64,000 nucleotides of DNA, taken from the NCBI GenBank assembly GCA_028532985.1, contig JANCIK010000002.1, positions 3,658,001 through 3,722,000 on the forward strand, read 5' to 3'. The DNA comes from Stropharia rugosoannulata. Lineage: Eukaryota > Basidiomycota > Agaricomycetes > Agaricales > Strophariaceae. Positions 10,018-21,700 of this stretch are shown here, in pieces (positions within the stretch are counted from its first letter, which is position 1; each line of letters opens with the position of its first letter). The translations under genes were made by a program, and so were the position numbers. The notes beneath the pieces were generated by a model that worked only from the letters and a program-made list of their open reading frames with translations, was not told the DNA's origin and ran no database searches.

Positions 10018-11564
10018 CAATTGTTATGTAGACCTTGCGTGGACTTGACTCATACCCGTTTCGTGTATCTTTGTATACTAATTCTCGGTACAGATATGTA
10101 CGCCATATAATTTGGTATCTCCTTGCTTGTTCGTAATGCATGTAATGCTCATGCGATGGCACAATGTGTTTTATTCGTATTCTTGTTTGTTTAATGATTC
10201 ACCATAAACATTCCTAATCATCAAATCACTGAGCTTATGCCCCTGATAGAAGTGTAATTGCGGATAATCAGTGGACAGAAATGAAGTACGGTAGCCTTCC
10301 ATTGAGGTGTCTTATAAATAGACATGGTATTACTGAACACACGCGCTGACCAGTCTAGGTAATCGCTTTACTTCCTCCGTGTATCCTCTATAATCGTCGC
10401 TCAGACCTTTAAATGTGTCGGAAACGCTAATATATTCAGCAAATACTTTTAAAAGGCTGGGTACTTGCAAGTCAACTTGGACTCTTTTAAGTCTTTAACC
10501 AATCTTTAACAGGAACACTTGGAGGGGTCCATGCACGTGATGGTATAAATTAATTGCATCCGGTTTGACCTTTTGGACTCCACCCTCTTCGCCGTAGGTT
10601 GAAAGCTTAGCGCAGTCTTCAAATTTCCCGATCCACTGAGGACAGGACAGTAGAGAGTCAAACCTTCCTCTTCTAATCACCGACGACCCGTCATGTCGTC
10701 CTGCTCAATTTACTCAGTACCTCATTGGTACCCGTATCCTGACGTCTGTGGCCAATCTGCAAGCAACTGCTTCTCAACCTTGTCTTTTTTTAGCTGTTTT
10801 TGTCAACGAACCATGTGGTAGGCGTCCTCATAGATAAGTCGCGTCGCGCATGTTGCATATTGTTGGTCACAGATTGGAGGTACTTCGGACAGCAGCATGT
10901 GCTCGCGGTGTGAACGACTTGACTGACTACTGTATGTAATCAGGTACTCGGTCACACCATGTACTCGGTCAGTACATGATTCAGAGAGTTTCTCAGGCTG
11001 GAATGCCAATTTTTTTTCCAAATTACTCTAGATAAGCTTTCTTCAGTTTTATGTGTCGAAAGAATCAGGCTATTTACTCTCTTTTTCATGTGTAAAAAGT
11101 CTTAAAAGATGTGAGATTCCTGGAATTCGGCTATTTCCTTAATCCGGTTGACTATAATTAGAAGAAAGCCAACTTGCGGTAACATGTGATGATTTTTCGC
11201 ACATAAGTAAGCCAAAATTGGACTGACCGAGTACGCGATAATGAGCCAATTTCGCCGCTTTTACACTTTTCGATTTTTTTGGTTCCCTCAGGCATACTGC
11301 AGATTCAACAAAGCTTTTATTTATTATTGAGTTTGTATTCCAATCTCCTGACAAAGTTTCAAAGCATTTAAACAAGTGCTTACATGGATATAGAGAAAAT
11401 AGTTTTACCTGACCGAGTTCCCGATTACGTACAGTATACCGTTCAGCGCATGTGGGCTCGTCAGTGAGAGTCTTCATCGCTTATACTGTCGACTTGGCCA
11501 TGAATGAACCCTTCAAAAGCCCTCGTTCCTCCTATCCTGTAGCCATTCAGTACAAAGGGGCATC
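10018..11564. other. 1.5 kb intergenic region with degenerate repeats
   Basis: There is no convincing gene. The minus-strand frames at 10803-11021 and 11139-11477 lack family motifs. The stretch holds four copies of a GACCGAGT core described separately. It also has AT-rich runs near 11010 and 11270. Confidence 0.5.
10944..11430. repeat. Cluster of degenerate TGACCGAGTAC repeats
   Basis: The 11-base core GTACTCGGTCA occurs at 10944-10954 and 10961-10971, and its reverse complement TGACCGAGTAC at 11224-11234 and, with one change, TGACCGAGTTC at 11410-11420. Similarity extends past the core: the copy at 11409 reads CTGACCGAGTTCCCGATTAC, and the opposite strand of the 10944 copy reads GTGACCGAGTACCTGATTAC. 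Copies in both orientations suggest an old mobile or inverted-repeat element. A related GACCGAGTTG lies at 14121-14130. Confidence 0.55.
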
Positions 11565-13797
11565 ATGAAAAGTCTTGCCTCCCTTCTTCTCTGTGCTATC
11601 TACCTGACGGCGGTGGCGGCTGTATCAATTACGGATATTCAAGGAATCTCCTGGCAAAGTCCCTTGGTCGGACAAGCTGTGACCAACGTTACGGGAATCG
11701 TTACAGCAAAGGTAAGCCCTGCAAGCATTTGTAAAGCTGTAGACAGATCTCTAAGAGTTTTTCATACAGAGCTCTACTGGCTTTTATCTTGCAGGTGACA
11801 AAAGCAGCGACGCACGTGCATCCAATGGAATCCTCGTCTTCTCAAGCTCTGCCACCGTGCTGAACCAAGTCGCCGTCGGGGACCTTGTTTCTCTCTCCGG
11901 CAAGGTCCAAGAGTTCCGCTCAAGTTCCGCGCCAGATGATCTTACGGCCACTGAGCTTTCGTCCCCTTCAAATATTGCAGTGCTGTCTACGAATAACCCT
12001 GTGGTCCCCGTTGTACTGGGTGTAGACCGTTCTCCGCCGACGCAGCTCTTTAGCGCTCTAGACAGCGGTCCTGACGGATTCTTGTCGGTGCCCAACAACA
12101 TCAGTCGGATTGACGCTGTAAATGCGACGCTGCAACCTGATATATATGGAATGGACTTCTGGTCTAGTCTAGAGGGTCAGCTGGTAACGATTCCCGCTCC
12201 AGTAGGGATCGCGTTCCCGAACAGCTTCGGAGAGATTTGGGTGTACGGAGACTGGCCAACAACAGGAAAGAACAGCAGAGGCGGGTTAACGATGACGTTC
12301 GGTGGGTATTGCTAATTAGAGTGGTGATACTGCTGTTCATAAACTCCCTTCAGGTCCAGATGGCATTCCAGATGGTAATCCAGAAACAGTGATTGTAGGA
12401 GCACCGCTTGATGGGACCAAGAATCCTGCCACTGCTGTGGGAACAGGATTTAGTGATATCACTGGAGTGGTAACCTTTCAGTAAGTAAATAATGATAACC
12501 TTATGCAGCTTTATTGACTTCCTGTAGATTTGGATTTTACTATGTTCTCCCTTTGACCGCCGTGAATGTTACATCTGTGCCAAACCCAGTGGTCCCGCCT
12601 TCTACTATATTCTCTGATCCATCAGATGCGTGTTCCGTCACATTTGGTGATTACAATGTAAGTCCCTTTGAGTACATTCCTTGACGTTCCATTCCTGATC
12701 TATTCTATACTAGGTCGAGAATCTTTCGCCGCGTGTAGCCCACCTCCCCGTCATCGCCTCGCATATAGGCAACTTCCTGAATACGCCCGACCTCTTATTT
12801 TTACAAGAAATACAAGACAACGACGGGACAGGAGACGACGGCGTCGTAGACGCTAATGTTACACTCACTACTCTTGTGAATGCCATCGCGAACGTCAGCA
12901 ATGTGACGTACCACTTCACGTCAATTAATCCTGTGAATGACCAGGATGGAGGAGAACCGGGTGGCAATATCCGGCAGGCGTATTTGTATGTGCTACTGTA
13001 AAAGCAAGATAGGAAGCTTATATTTACTGTGGCTTACAGATACAGACCCGACCGGCTGAAACTTTTTGGAACTTCGCCTGCTGGTGGATCGCTGGATGCT
13101 GTGAACGCATCCGCCACACCTTCAATGATACCTCACTTGAAGCATGTGCATTCCATTCCATTTCGTGATCAGAATTAACCATTTGGGTGTTGTTTTAGCT
13201 TCAATCCCGGGCGCATTGACCCCACGAACGCCGTTTGGAATGCGAGCCGAAAGCCGCTCGTTGCACATTGGGAGACCGTCTCTGGTGGACATGACTTCTT
13301 CACCGTCAACGTCCACCTCGTTTCAAAGGACGGGAGTAGTTCAACTCAGGGAAACTCACGGCCGCCCGTCAACTTACCTGTGGATGTGCGCACTGGACAG
13401 ATCGCCACGGTTGCTGTACGTACCATTATATTCGATCTGTGCATTAAGCTTATGCGAATTACAGACCTTTGTAGAGTCCCTGCTCGCCATAAACCCGAAC
13501 ACGAGTATACTCCTTGCGGGTGACTTCAACGAGTTCGTGGAGACTCGTAGCGTCTTCGCCCCGATTGCGAACATCCTGCAGGACATCGACGCTGTGGCTG
13601 GCATCCCGGACGTTGAGAGGTACACTTATGTGTTCGACCAGAACTCTGAGCAGCTGGACCATGCCTTCGTGTCGAACGCCATCGTCGCGCGAGGCGGAGT
13701 ACAGGCCGAGCATATCCATGTGAACAACTGGTCGCCTACTTTGGCGGTGCGCGCCAGTGACCATGATCCAACGGTTGGAAGCATTCGGGTGTGCTAA
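11565..13797 (+). CDS. Secreted endonuclease/exonuclease/phosphatase-family nuclease
   Basis: This eight-exon gene encodes about 619 residues resembling bacterial ExeM-type extracellular nucleases. Exons are 11565..11711, 11770..12301, 12354..12480, 12528..12657, 12714..12985, 13040..13141, 13199..13415 and 13465..13797. Residues 1-20 are a clear signal peptide (MKSLASLLLCAIYLTAVAA). A non-catalytic N-terminal half (about 20-310) precedes the EEP domain, which has the metal-binding Glu in LFLQEIQDND, LYRPDRL, FNPGRIDPTNAVWNASRKPL, VNVHL, the catalytic LLAGDFNEF, DHAFVS and the terminal SDHDP. Several Asn-X-Ser/Thr sites fit a secreted glycoprotein. The likely role is extracellular DNA or RNA degradation for nutrients. 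Intron 6 (13142-13198) needs a GC donor to keep frame; otherwise there is a frameshift there. Confidence 0.88.
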
Positions 13798-14418
13798 GAG
13801 GCGCATGTCGAGGGTGTGTACATGCCGAATGTGTATTGGGCGATTGTTAAAACTGGCAAGTCACGGTGAGATGAAATGAAGTTTGAATGGGAAAAAATGT
13901 ATAATCCTCACAGGGTTGCTTTGCGGCATAACCTTTCAGTGATTAGATACGATGTAAACTACCCAGTCTATGCAAAGAAAGATGTGTTTTGAACACTGAA
14001 TTAACCAGTAGATAAGAAGAGGTCACTAGAAAACCTTAGAAAAAAGTGATACAGTCGACTCCCTCATAACCTATACCTCCCATAACCCATAACCCCATAT
14101 AACCCATAGAAATTTCTGTCGACCGAGTTGGTTTGCGGGGATTTGCAGCCCATAACTCATAGGTCCGCAGTAACCCATAACCCATAATGCATAGGGTTTG
14201 GCGGTCATGTATGGGTTTTGCTACTGGGAAATTTTGAGGAAAATAAGGCCAACCCGACCAAATCACTGATCCCTTTGGTCAAAAACTTTAAAAGTTCCCA
14301 ATTTCATCACTAATACTTGCTCTAAAATTTATCAGTGCCCTAAAGAATGGACCCAAACCTAGCAATCGATTGCTCTAAAGGCTGCCCACTGTAGCACGCT
14401 ATGCCAGCAGTGTTACAT
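13798..14418. other. Convergent intergenic region with CCCATAA repeats
   Basis: This spacer separates the 3' ends of the nuclease and the second HET gene. Apart from the CCCATAA array described separately, nothing is seen. Confidence 0.5.
14061..14216. repeat. Irregular CCCATAA (TTATGGG) repeat array
   Basis: On the plus strand CCCATAAC or CCCATA units recur at least eight times, in two blocks (about 14077-14108 and 14148-14190). They are interrupted by a segment containing GACCGAGTTGGTTTGCGGG. The unit differs from the common fungal telomere repeat TTAGGG by one inserted base. It looks like a decayed minisatellite or the end of an old element. Confidence 0.6.
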
Positions 14419-16598
14419 TTATAGATATAAAGTGCGAAACACTATTCCATGCTTATATAGCTGGGATTTCTGCACTGTAAAAGACTGAGCCTCAATGCTC
14501 TGTAATTTGAATCTGATAGGCTTTTCTGTATATCTCCTGGCAAAGGTGTTCGAGGAGTTGATATCAGCGGTTCTTAGGAAATCCAACTGAATTGCCAAAC
14601 ATGAAGAAGCGTCGGGCACACAAACATACTCGCATTCTTCAAGGAAATTTAGTACGGCAAAGACGGTCCAAGGAGCCGACGAAATCGCTTGGTTTAGAGT
14701 CACTTCCGAAGTAGTGTTCCACCACGATAATGTGTTGGCTATGAATGCTCTGGAATCCAATATGTTGTATCGAGATGCGGATTGTCCTGCGATTTGAGTG
14801 GAGCCAAAAAAGTTGCCCTTTGGAACGAACTCCTTCATCGCCGTTAATTCAGTTGAAAGGTCCATAACAGCGGGCAACAACAAAACTTGGACTTGACACC
14901 CAAATCTGGTCAATGTCATAGGCCGGAGTTGGATGCTGTTGTAATCCGATATGCCAAATGTTTCCCTATACGCATAAACCTGGGGCCCAGCCGGAATCAA
15001 GCAGCTGGGACCATATGATACATACTTGGAGGGATTCGGCCCTGTTCCCCAATTAGCTATATCCAAAGTCTCTTCGTCCCGGTTGGAGAGTGACATAATT
15101 TCGCGTACGAGCCTGAAAAATGCGCGCTGGGCACCTTCTCCGTATGCAATCGATATACTTACATTGAAGATGCCCATGAGAGAGTACGCCATATCTTCCT
15201 CTCGGGTTACACGCCTATTTGCGGCCCACTGCATACGACGGGAGATGCTGGGACGTCTCCTGAGTGGATTCTTTCTGAGCTCTTCAACTGTGATATATGT
15301 TGCTTTATAAATCTGATCGGTAATATCTGTGTCGTATTTGTCGTTCTTTATGTGTGGTTTCCTGTTCAGTGCAGCCCAGTCGCGAGAATAAAACTTGATC
15401 CGAGGCGGGGCAATGAGTTCCTGTAACGTCCATCCTCGCGTAAACCAAGCATCGGTGCTCATATCCCCAAGCACTGAAGTATTTGCAAGGTAAGTGATAC
15501 ACATGGTCGCCGCCTGGTACCATTTATACATGGAACGAATCGATTCGTCGAGTTCGGAGCTGCTATCTTTATTGATGCAGACTGTGTCCATCCAGGCAAA
15601 AGTTAGGTCGTACTCAGTAGATGCGATTCGGCAAAAATTGGCGAGTTTTGCGTATGGAGCCGATCGCGGGTCGTAGCGTCTTGTGTTCCAGTCTGCGAAA
15701 GTCACTTCACCAGGTGTGCATTGAAACCAAGTGTGCGATAAGATGGCATATTGCGTACACTTGTCGACTATACTTGAGGTCTCAAATTTGCCAACCTCAG
15801 TGGAGACCAAAACACGGTGTTCCTCGAGGTAGTCCAGAACATCATTTATCTGAGAGGATACGTGGCGAAAAATTTCTGACCTTTCGACGAGTTTGATATT
15901 GGTACCGCCGGCACTGAACATCAACATTCGTATAGGCATCCTGTTGAAAACGATATAATGTGCCTTCTGGAGAGCCTTGTTAAGTATGACCTGCTTTTTT
16001 TCAGCCATGCTTCTATTCAAAAGGATTTCAATTCTATCTTCAATGTTCTTTGTCAGTGGCAGAAGAGTCTCCGTAGCTGTTCCTGTCGCGTTATCCTGAT
16101 CATTTCTCGATACCAGCATTCGAGAGCTGGCACTTTTTACTACTAATAAGGTTTAGAGCTCGTATACATAGAAATCGAATCTGAGACTAACCCAGTTGCG
16201 CCTCATCTGCGAAACGTGAAGATTCTTGCGAAGTTGACGGTGCTGCAGTGACATGCAGGGATAATATAAATGCTTTGAATGCGGTGATTAGTTGTTTTGC
16301 TTCTTCTGTGAGAACTGGTCCAGATTCGTTGGAGCTACTGGATTCCACGGGCGGCGTTCGCAAGACTGAAGGTTTGTATAGTTGACCGGTGGAGAACGCA
16401 GAATACTTACCATCCAATGACTGCGCTTGGACAAGCTGTGTAACGAATGTTGTCAGGACCTGTATGAGGGTGGATGAGCAAGTAGCGTAGTCTATGGTTT
16501 ACATTAGTTGTACTCATTCGATTAGATATTTAAATATTGACAGTACCTTCAGCGATTAATGCATAGGACATCGAAAGACCGACTTCAGTACCGACCAT
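14419..16598 (-). CDS. HET-domain (heterokaryon incompatibility) protein
   Basis: This intact paralogue of the gene at 285-2556 encodes about 676 residues. Exons are 16547..16598, 16411..16491, 16192..16365 and 14419..16142; all three introns are phase 1 and 45-55 bases long. Residues 1-100 form a divergent helical N terminus that includes a conserved LTEEAKQLITAF block also seen in the paralogue. A second block (NKALQKAHYIVFNRMPIRML) precedes the HET domain. HET motifs are YAILSHTWFQ, WMDTVCINKDSSSELDESI, MYKWYQAA and WFTRGWTLQELIAP, followed by REEDMAYSLMGIFNVSISIAYGEG. No NACHT, WD or ankyrin region follows, so this is a free HET protein with its own C-terminal domain. The role is probably in non-self recognition or programmed cell death. 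The 45-base second intron is in frame and could be retained. Confidence 0.91.
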
Positions 16599-16943
16599 AC
16601 ACTGTGCACTGCACAAGTAGTTTGTTGTTATTATGACCATCTGTCAGTAACTTCTTGATGAATACAAATGCATGCAAAATGCATGATGTGTTTCGGTTGC
16701 GCAAATATTTTTGGTACGCTATTCATCTAGGAAGGAAGAAAAAATGAAAAAAATTGGGCCGGCAAACCCCCGCGAATAGAGAGCCGTCCAATATTGGCAC
16801 CAATGGGTTCTGCTTCAATAAGTGTTTAGGTACTGGTTGCAAGCACATGAATTAGCCTAAGCATGCGCAGAAAAGAATCATACACAGTAGAATTATATAA
16901 AATTAAACCACTGACACAGAAACCCGCAAAACTACCGATCATT
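16599..16943. other. Intergenic, upstream of HET gene and downstream of CHS5
   Basis: This is an AT-rich spacer. It contains the HET gene promoter and the CHS5 3' end. No gene is seen. Confidence 0.4.
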
Positions 16944-18503
16944 CTAATTCAACGGAATGTCCACAATATCGCCCACGTCGTCATCTACAGAATCATTTAA
17001 TGACACTTGACTCATTGATCGCTCCTTCTCCATGGGAGGTGGGGCGGGTACCTCGATGTTTGTAGGTGTGCTGGGGACGTCAGATTTATCAACATCGCCT
17101 TCAGTCGACACATCAGGAGGTGATGCGCTCTTGCTGGCAGCCAGGACAGTGGAAGGCGTCACGGGCGATGCAGGGGGGAATTTAAACTCTTTGTTCATTG
17201 ACCCATTTCTGCTCTTCCGTTTTTCCGCCACAGTCGTCATACTCGGCCGTGTCTCAAGGCGTACGGACTGCGCATCCGGATCTTCATCCTGTTCGTTAAC
17301 CGTGGGCTCTGTCGGTGCTCGGGCGCTGGCCGTCTGTGGCTGATTGACGAACGCACTGCTTGGCGGAGTTGCGGTCGACCTTGATGGAGGCGGCATTGAC
17401 GCCCGCACGCCCCTGCCTGTCTGGTTGGGGGGTGGACTCGTTGGCGAGTGAGGGAGTGATGCCTGAGACATCGACTGCGGCCGCGTGAACGATGCCGTCG
17501 CTGGCGTAGTTGTTGGGTTTGCGCCGAGATAAAACGGCGCGATGGGCATCATACGCTTCTCAGCATGACATGCTAAGATCCAGTGGGGCTGAACGACTGG
17601 GATGCTAAGTTGTAACGCGCGCTGGTATGCCACACCGGGCGCACTGCTGGTGCTTCCCGTCGCGCTTGCGCCTGCGGGTGTCGCCGCTGGAGTAGTGCAG
17701 ACGAAGTGAGACGTGTCTATTTGGATCTTGTCGCTCCATTTTGCGCCCATATCGCGCAGCGCGAGCTTTGCGTTTTCGAGCAGGACAGGGTCTTGGACCG
17801 TGCCGAAGCACACGGATATACCAGAGGTGTTAGACATGGTATGGGTACGGACGCGGAGGACATTGGAGGGGAAAGTGCCCGCTGTCGTGCGTAGTATAAG
17901 TTGGAATGAATATTCTGTGTCGATGTCCATTCCGGAGTGCTTTGTGGATGTGTTCGTCGTTGGGGAGGGAACTGCAGAGAGACGCTCGCCATTTCTGTAT
18001 ATGTCCAAAGATCGCAGCTTGGCCGACGCCAGCTTAATAGGTGGCCATTCGAGCGTTACAGATGTTTGTGTGATGTTGCGCACCTAAGGGATATTAGAAA
18101 CAAGCCTACAATCGTATTATTATTGCGCACTGAAAGCTCTGGAGGTTCAGGCGACTTCTGTCCAAACTCTTGAAGTATGTCCTCCTGCAGGCCCCAAAAT
18201 TCGGCTTCCCGTTTCTGTTCCTCCGCGTGGTTTTGATGAACAGCAATGTTCACGATTGAGCCTGTCGTTGCTCCGGGTGGTAAAAGAATAGAAGGGAATT
18301 CAATGAGATGGGCCCGCTCCCCAAGCAAGATCTATGCCCTGTTCAGTACAAGAGCACCCCTGGGCACGGAACACGTACCGCCATTCCTGCATCTGTAATG
18401 CACGTCATTAACAACTGAAGTAAAAGTCTGCATAGAGAAAAGAAAACATACCAAGCTTCCCAACGGTAAAGGTGAAGCTCTCTTGGGTCTTTGTTAACGA
18501 CAT
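16944..18503 (-). CDS. CHS5: CHS5-like exomer scaffold (FN3 and BRCT domains)
   Basis: Chs5 is the scaffold of the exomer coat, which exports chitin synthase and other cargo from the trans-Golgi network. Exons are 18452..18503, 18379..18392, 18331..18131 and 18083..16944, giving 468 residues. The N terminus has the Chs5 dimerisation start (FTFTVGKL, then DAGMAILLGERAHLIEFPSI). An FN3 domain follows (about 90-175; ITQTSVTLEWPPIKLASAKL to VLRVRTHTM), then a BRCT domain (about 180-280; ISVCFGTVQDPVLLENAKL and VVQPHWILACHAEKR). The tail is disordered, Pro-, Ser- and Thr-rich and ends in acidic repeats. Exon 2 is only 14 bases long. The FN3-BRCT pair is the cargo and Arf1-binding module in yeast. 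The gene shares a 276-base divergent promoter with VPS41. Confidence 0.91.
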
Positions 18504-18779
18504 TGAAGGGATATATTAGAGTAGGGATGGGTATATGTGGTGGTTGGGAGGTAAGCGAATGCTGCCAGACGCGACGTGCTACTAGATCTGGTATTCGCAC
18601 GATCACAGGCAATGGTCACTACGAGGATATGTAAATAGGGTCATGTTCGTCATTATATTCTTGATCCCGCTTGTTTGCCCTTACTAGCTCTATACGTCTA
18701 TACGACTCTCCTGCCTCGAACGCAGCTTTGGAAATATACTCGGTACATAGCCAAGTAGTGCCCGCATGCCAGCACTTCT
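18504..18779. promoter_or_regulatory. Divergent promoter, CHS5 / VPS41
   Basis: This is the 276-base region between two head-to-head start codons. Both neighbours act in Golgi or vacuole traffic, so shared control is possible but not shown. No specific motif stands out. Confidence 0.45.
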
Positions 18780-21700
18780 ATGCTCCAGACGGGAACCAAC
18801 AGCATGAGCACCGTCTCTGAGCCAAGTCCAACAGGTTGTCTTCCTGAGGCGACATCCGGAGGAACCGAAGATAGCGCCGCGAACAGGAGCGAAAGTAAGG
18901 AAGCAAGTCATGTTGCAGACAAAGAAACGGAACGCGTTCATTCCAACGGAACTGGCAACGGAGCACATGCGACGGCAGGTAAACATGAGGACGGCGAGAC
19001 GGATGAGACAGAGACCAGCAGTGAAGACGGATCGTCAAGCGAAGGTGATGGTGACGACGACGACGACGACGACAACGAGAGCGACGAAGAGGAGCCAGCG
19101 TTGAAGTACCAACGGATTACAGGGTCAATACCGGACTTGTTCAAGAAAGACTCTGCCTCTGCGCTCACTGTCTGCAATAAATTAATGGTACAGCACTTTC
19201 CCTTTCCAACATACAGCCAACTACTTACTCTGCATTTGATCTGCAGGCTTTGGGTACACATGCTGGCATTATCCACATCCTCGACATATCGGGGAAACGG
19301 ATCAAGTCGTACAAACCCCACTTTGCGTCAATAGTTGATATCTCGTTCGACGCGACCGCAGACTTTGTCGCGACCGCATCGATAGATGGTGGGTGCTCTA
19401 AGCATCCGCCTACGTAATTCTTACGCGTTTCTCTGCTCAGGACAGGTCGTCGTGCATTCGTTGTCTACCACTGAGAACTACTCCTTCGACATGAAGCGTC
19501 CAATGCGGACTGTTGCTATGGAGCCAAATTTTGCCAAGAAAGGTTCAAGAGCCTTCGTATGTGGTGGACTTTCTGGTGCTCTAGTGATGCGGGAGAAGGG
19601 CTGGCTGGGTCACAAAGAGACAACCATACATGCGGGTGAAGGTCCAATTTGGCAAGCGAGATGGCGAGGGCGCCTTATTGCCTGGGCTAACGATAATGTA
19701 AGGCTGAAGACTACACATTTACTCAATTATTCTCATGATAATATAGGGTGTAAAAATCTACGACACCACGTCGCAAATGTGTATTGCATACATAGACCGG
19801 CCAGCAGGGAGTCCACGCCCTGATTTATTCAAATGCACACTGCATTGGCAAGATGATTCAACCCTCCTTGTTGGCTGGGCCAACTTTATAAAAGTAGCGC
19901 GTATACGAAATAGGCCTCGCACCAATGACCCGGCTGCAGCTGCAGCTCCTCCTTTCTCTGTTGAAATCACTGCCGTTTTCCAACTGGACTGTATGATCGC
20001 TGGCATAGTCCCTCATCCTACCCCCGTACCCACATCCTCTCTAGCGGATGACCTACCCGCATCTCTGAAATCCGACTCCCCGCGCAAGCAGCACCCACAG
20101 ACTCTCACAGCGTTCCTAATAGTCGCATATACTCCACCAGAAACATTTGACGATACCGATGAGATGACGGACGACCGTAGGCGGCAAGCGCGTAAGCTGG
20201 CCGAACGCCCTGAAATGAGGATCATATCCCGGGCAGGGGAGGAATTGGCAGTAGATGCTCTGACGATCACAGATTACCAGCGCTGTGGTTGCAATGATTA
20301 TACCGTTGTTGAAGTCACCGGTTCCGATGATCCCCTTGCGCACGATGCGGAGAGAAGCTATATTGTGTTAAGTCCCCGCGATTTAGTACGCGTCCTCCCA
20401 AGGGATAAGCGCGACCATGTAGCATGGCTTGTGGAACGGAGACGGTATGCAGAGGCCCTCGCTGCTGTGGAAAAGATTGAAGAAGAAGAGGCCGTCACAG
20501 GAATCACAAGGCATGTGGAGGACGGGGGAGACGTATCGCTATCAGCGCAAGACGTAGGGCAGATGTTTATTGAGCACCTAATACAAGAAGGTGAGCAGTC
20601 AAAAGTCTGCGTATATGCATATTTCTCAGAGGATCACAGATGATTTTGAGAAGGCCGCTCAGCTCTGTCCCAGAGTTTGTTCGCATGATCACAAGCGTTG
20701 GGAGAACTGGATATTTGCTTTTGCTCAAAAGAAGCAACTTCAGGTGAGAGGGAAACTAACATATCTTCTCATATTCTGAACAGGAACAATATATAGTGCA
20801 TTATTCCTTTCGTACCGACAGACAAACCTCGCCTTGATCATGTCGTGTACGAGATGGTTCTCGCCCACTTCCTATCGCATGACCTTAATGTAAGGCCCTT
20901 CCTTGAGATTCTTTTCAAAGCTTATGCTTAAATGCGTTTTCCAGGCACTGCTGCATACAATCAAAGAGTGGCCACGAGAAATTTATGACGTCTCCGCCGT
21001 CATTGTTGCTGTTCGTGCTGAACTGGATAAGACCGCGTCAACTTCATCCACCACATCAGTTACCAGTGGGAGCAGTAACCCGTCGGTCCTCTTGATGGAA
21101 TGTCTGGCGGAACTGTAAGTAACTAATGTGAACAACATGTTTCTTCGGTTCTCACCGTTATGCTAGGTATACCGCTAACCGCCAACCAGGAAAAGCGCTA
21201 CCCTTTTACCTCCGCCTCCGCCGTTCGAACGTTTTTGATCTCATTAGAGACAATAACCTTTTCACTGATGTGCAAGATCAAGTTCTGTTACTCGTGGAAT
21301 TTGATCATGAGCTGATGGAGAAGCGAAAGGCTGTCAGAGGGACGGTGGATAGCCTGGACAGCGAAGCGATCACGCTGCTAGTGGACAACATACACTCTAT
21401 CCCCGTATGTGTCACCTATGTAGGTTTTTTTGCGGTGCTGATCTTATATAACATGCTAGATATCTAGGGTTGTACAACAACTGCAAGAAAGACCATATTA
21501 CCTTTTCTTGTATCTCGATGCACTGGTTCGCAAGGACTCCCAGCTTGTGACTGACTTTGCTGATATCCAGGTATGTCATGCTTTGGATTGCATACGGTTT
21601 ACTTTTTGCTGACTAGGGATATAGGTCAAAATGTATGCGGAGTATGCAACTCCGAGGTTGATTGATTTCCTGAGGTCTAGCAGTTCGTATAACCTGGAAA

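Noticed and set aside
14061..14216. Interstitial telomere
   Set aside because: The unit is TTATGGG with irregular spacing, not TTAGGG, and no subtelomeric features or true telomere units are nearby.
16366..16410. Counting the 45-base stretch in the second HET gene as coding
   Set aside because: It is in frame and could be read through, but it has GTAAGT and TTCAG borders, and the paralogue has an intron at the same place and phase.
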